A DNA stretch of 5,692 nucleotides from Nitrospirota bacterium (GTDB lineage Bacteria; Nitrospirota; Thermodesulfovibrionia; Thermodesulfovibrionales; Dissulfurispiraceae): assembly GCA_013349595.1 (NCBI GenBank), contig DUZI01000288.1:1-5692 (forward strand). The letters run 5' to 3'. The notes beneath the pieces were generated by a model. The model was given only the letters and a program-made list of their open reading frames with translations. It did not search any database and was not told the DNA's origin. Below are positions 5,557 to 5,692 of this stretch, one piece after another (position 1 is the first letter of the stretch; each line of letters starts with the position of its first letter). Made by a program: the position numbers and the translations under genes.

Positions 5557-5692
5557 TTAATACTTTTCCTCGCTCCACATAGTCATGTAGAAACGGACTA
5601 CTTTATTTCTCCCTAATTCCTTTGCCCTGTAAAATGCCACATCTGAATATTTGATTGTCTACCAAAAATTCTCTGTATCAACAGGGAACTCA
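5557..5692 (-). pseudogene. C-terminal end of a GGDEF diguanylate cyclase gene, interrupted by an in-frame stop
   Basis: On the minus strand one frame reads EFPVDTENFW, then a TAG stop at 5659-5661, then TIKYSDVAFYRAKELGRNKV followed by VRFYMTMWSEEKY and a TAA at 5557-5559. This matches the last part of GGDEF domains: the I-EFP-D strand region, then the helix with the hallmark AD-ALYRAKE-GRN-V. The active-site GGDEF loop and the N-terminal sensory part lie beyond the right edge. The TAG sits in the helix just before the SDVAFYRAK motif. One base change from GAG, AAG or CAG would explain it, since the frame and similarity continue unbroken beyond it. Ending at the TAG would remove the final helix and strand of the domain, so the cyclase is probably inactive unless a sequencing error caused the stop. 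Diguanylate cyclases make the second messenger c-di-GMP. It is convergent with the partner-switching operon. Confidence 0.72.

Noticed and set aside
1..5692. CRISPR arrays, tRNA or rRNA genes, insertion-sequence ends, attachment sites
   Set aside because: I saw no regularly spaced repeats, no tRNA-like cloverleaf sequence, no transposase motifs and no paired terminal repeats anywhere in the window.

Overview
The window comes from a flagellated, diderm, AT-rich bacterium. FlgA and FlgG imply a periplasmic rod with P- and L-rings. The gene order flgF-flgG-flgA, the FlgG sequence and a possible sigma-54-like site upstream of flgF resemble Nitrospirota or Desulfobacterota-type genomes; this placement is a guess from memory of such clusters.

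Layout. Positions 1-2058 (minus strand) hold a tight flagellar rod operon: flgF, then flgG, then the 5' part of flgA, which runs off the left edge of the window. Positions 2059-2682 hold no intact gene. This stretch has a candidate flgF promoter, a decayed fragment of an AAA-ATPase-like/PD-(D/E)XK-type accessory gene on the minus strand, and a candidate promoter facing right. Positions 2683-5494 (plus strand) form a three-gene signalling operon: an HDOD-domain protein, a receiver + SpoIIE-type PP2C phosphatase + HATPase (RsbW-like kinase) protein, and a small STAS-domain anti-sigma-factor-antagonist-like protein. Positions 5557-5692 (minus strand) carry the C-terminal end of a GGDEF diguanylate cyclase, interrupted by an in-frame TAG stop.

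How the parts may work together. The REC-PP2C-HATPase plus STAS pair is a complete partner-switching module: the same protein can dephosphorylate the STAS protein through its PP2C domain and rephosphorylate it through its kinase domain, with the receiver as the input switch. The closest described parallel I know is HsbR-HsbA of Pseudomonas aeruginosa, which lies near flgM/flgA and links the flagellar anti-sigma factor FlgM to a diguanylate cyclase. Here a similar module sits divergently beside flgF-flgG-flgA, with an HDOD gene in the operon and a broken GGDEF gene next door. A role in choosing between motility and surface attachment is therefore a reasonable inference, but nothing in the window proves it.

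The signalling operon is clearly more AT-rich than the flagellar operon. Together with the two gene remnants flanking it, this suggests an accessory or rearranged segment inserted beside a conserved flagellar locus.
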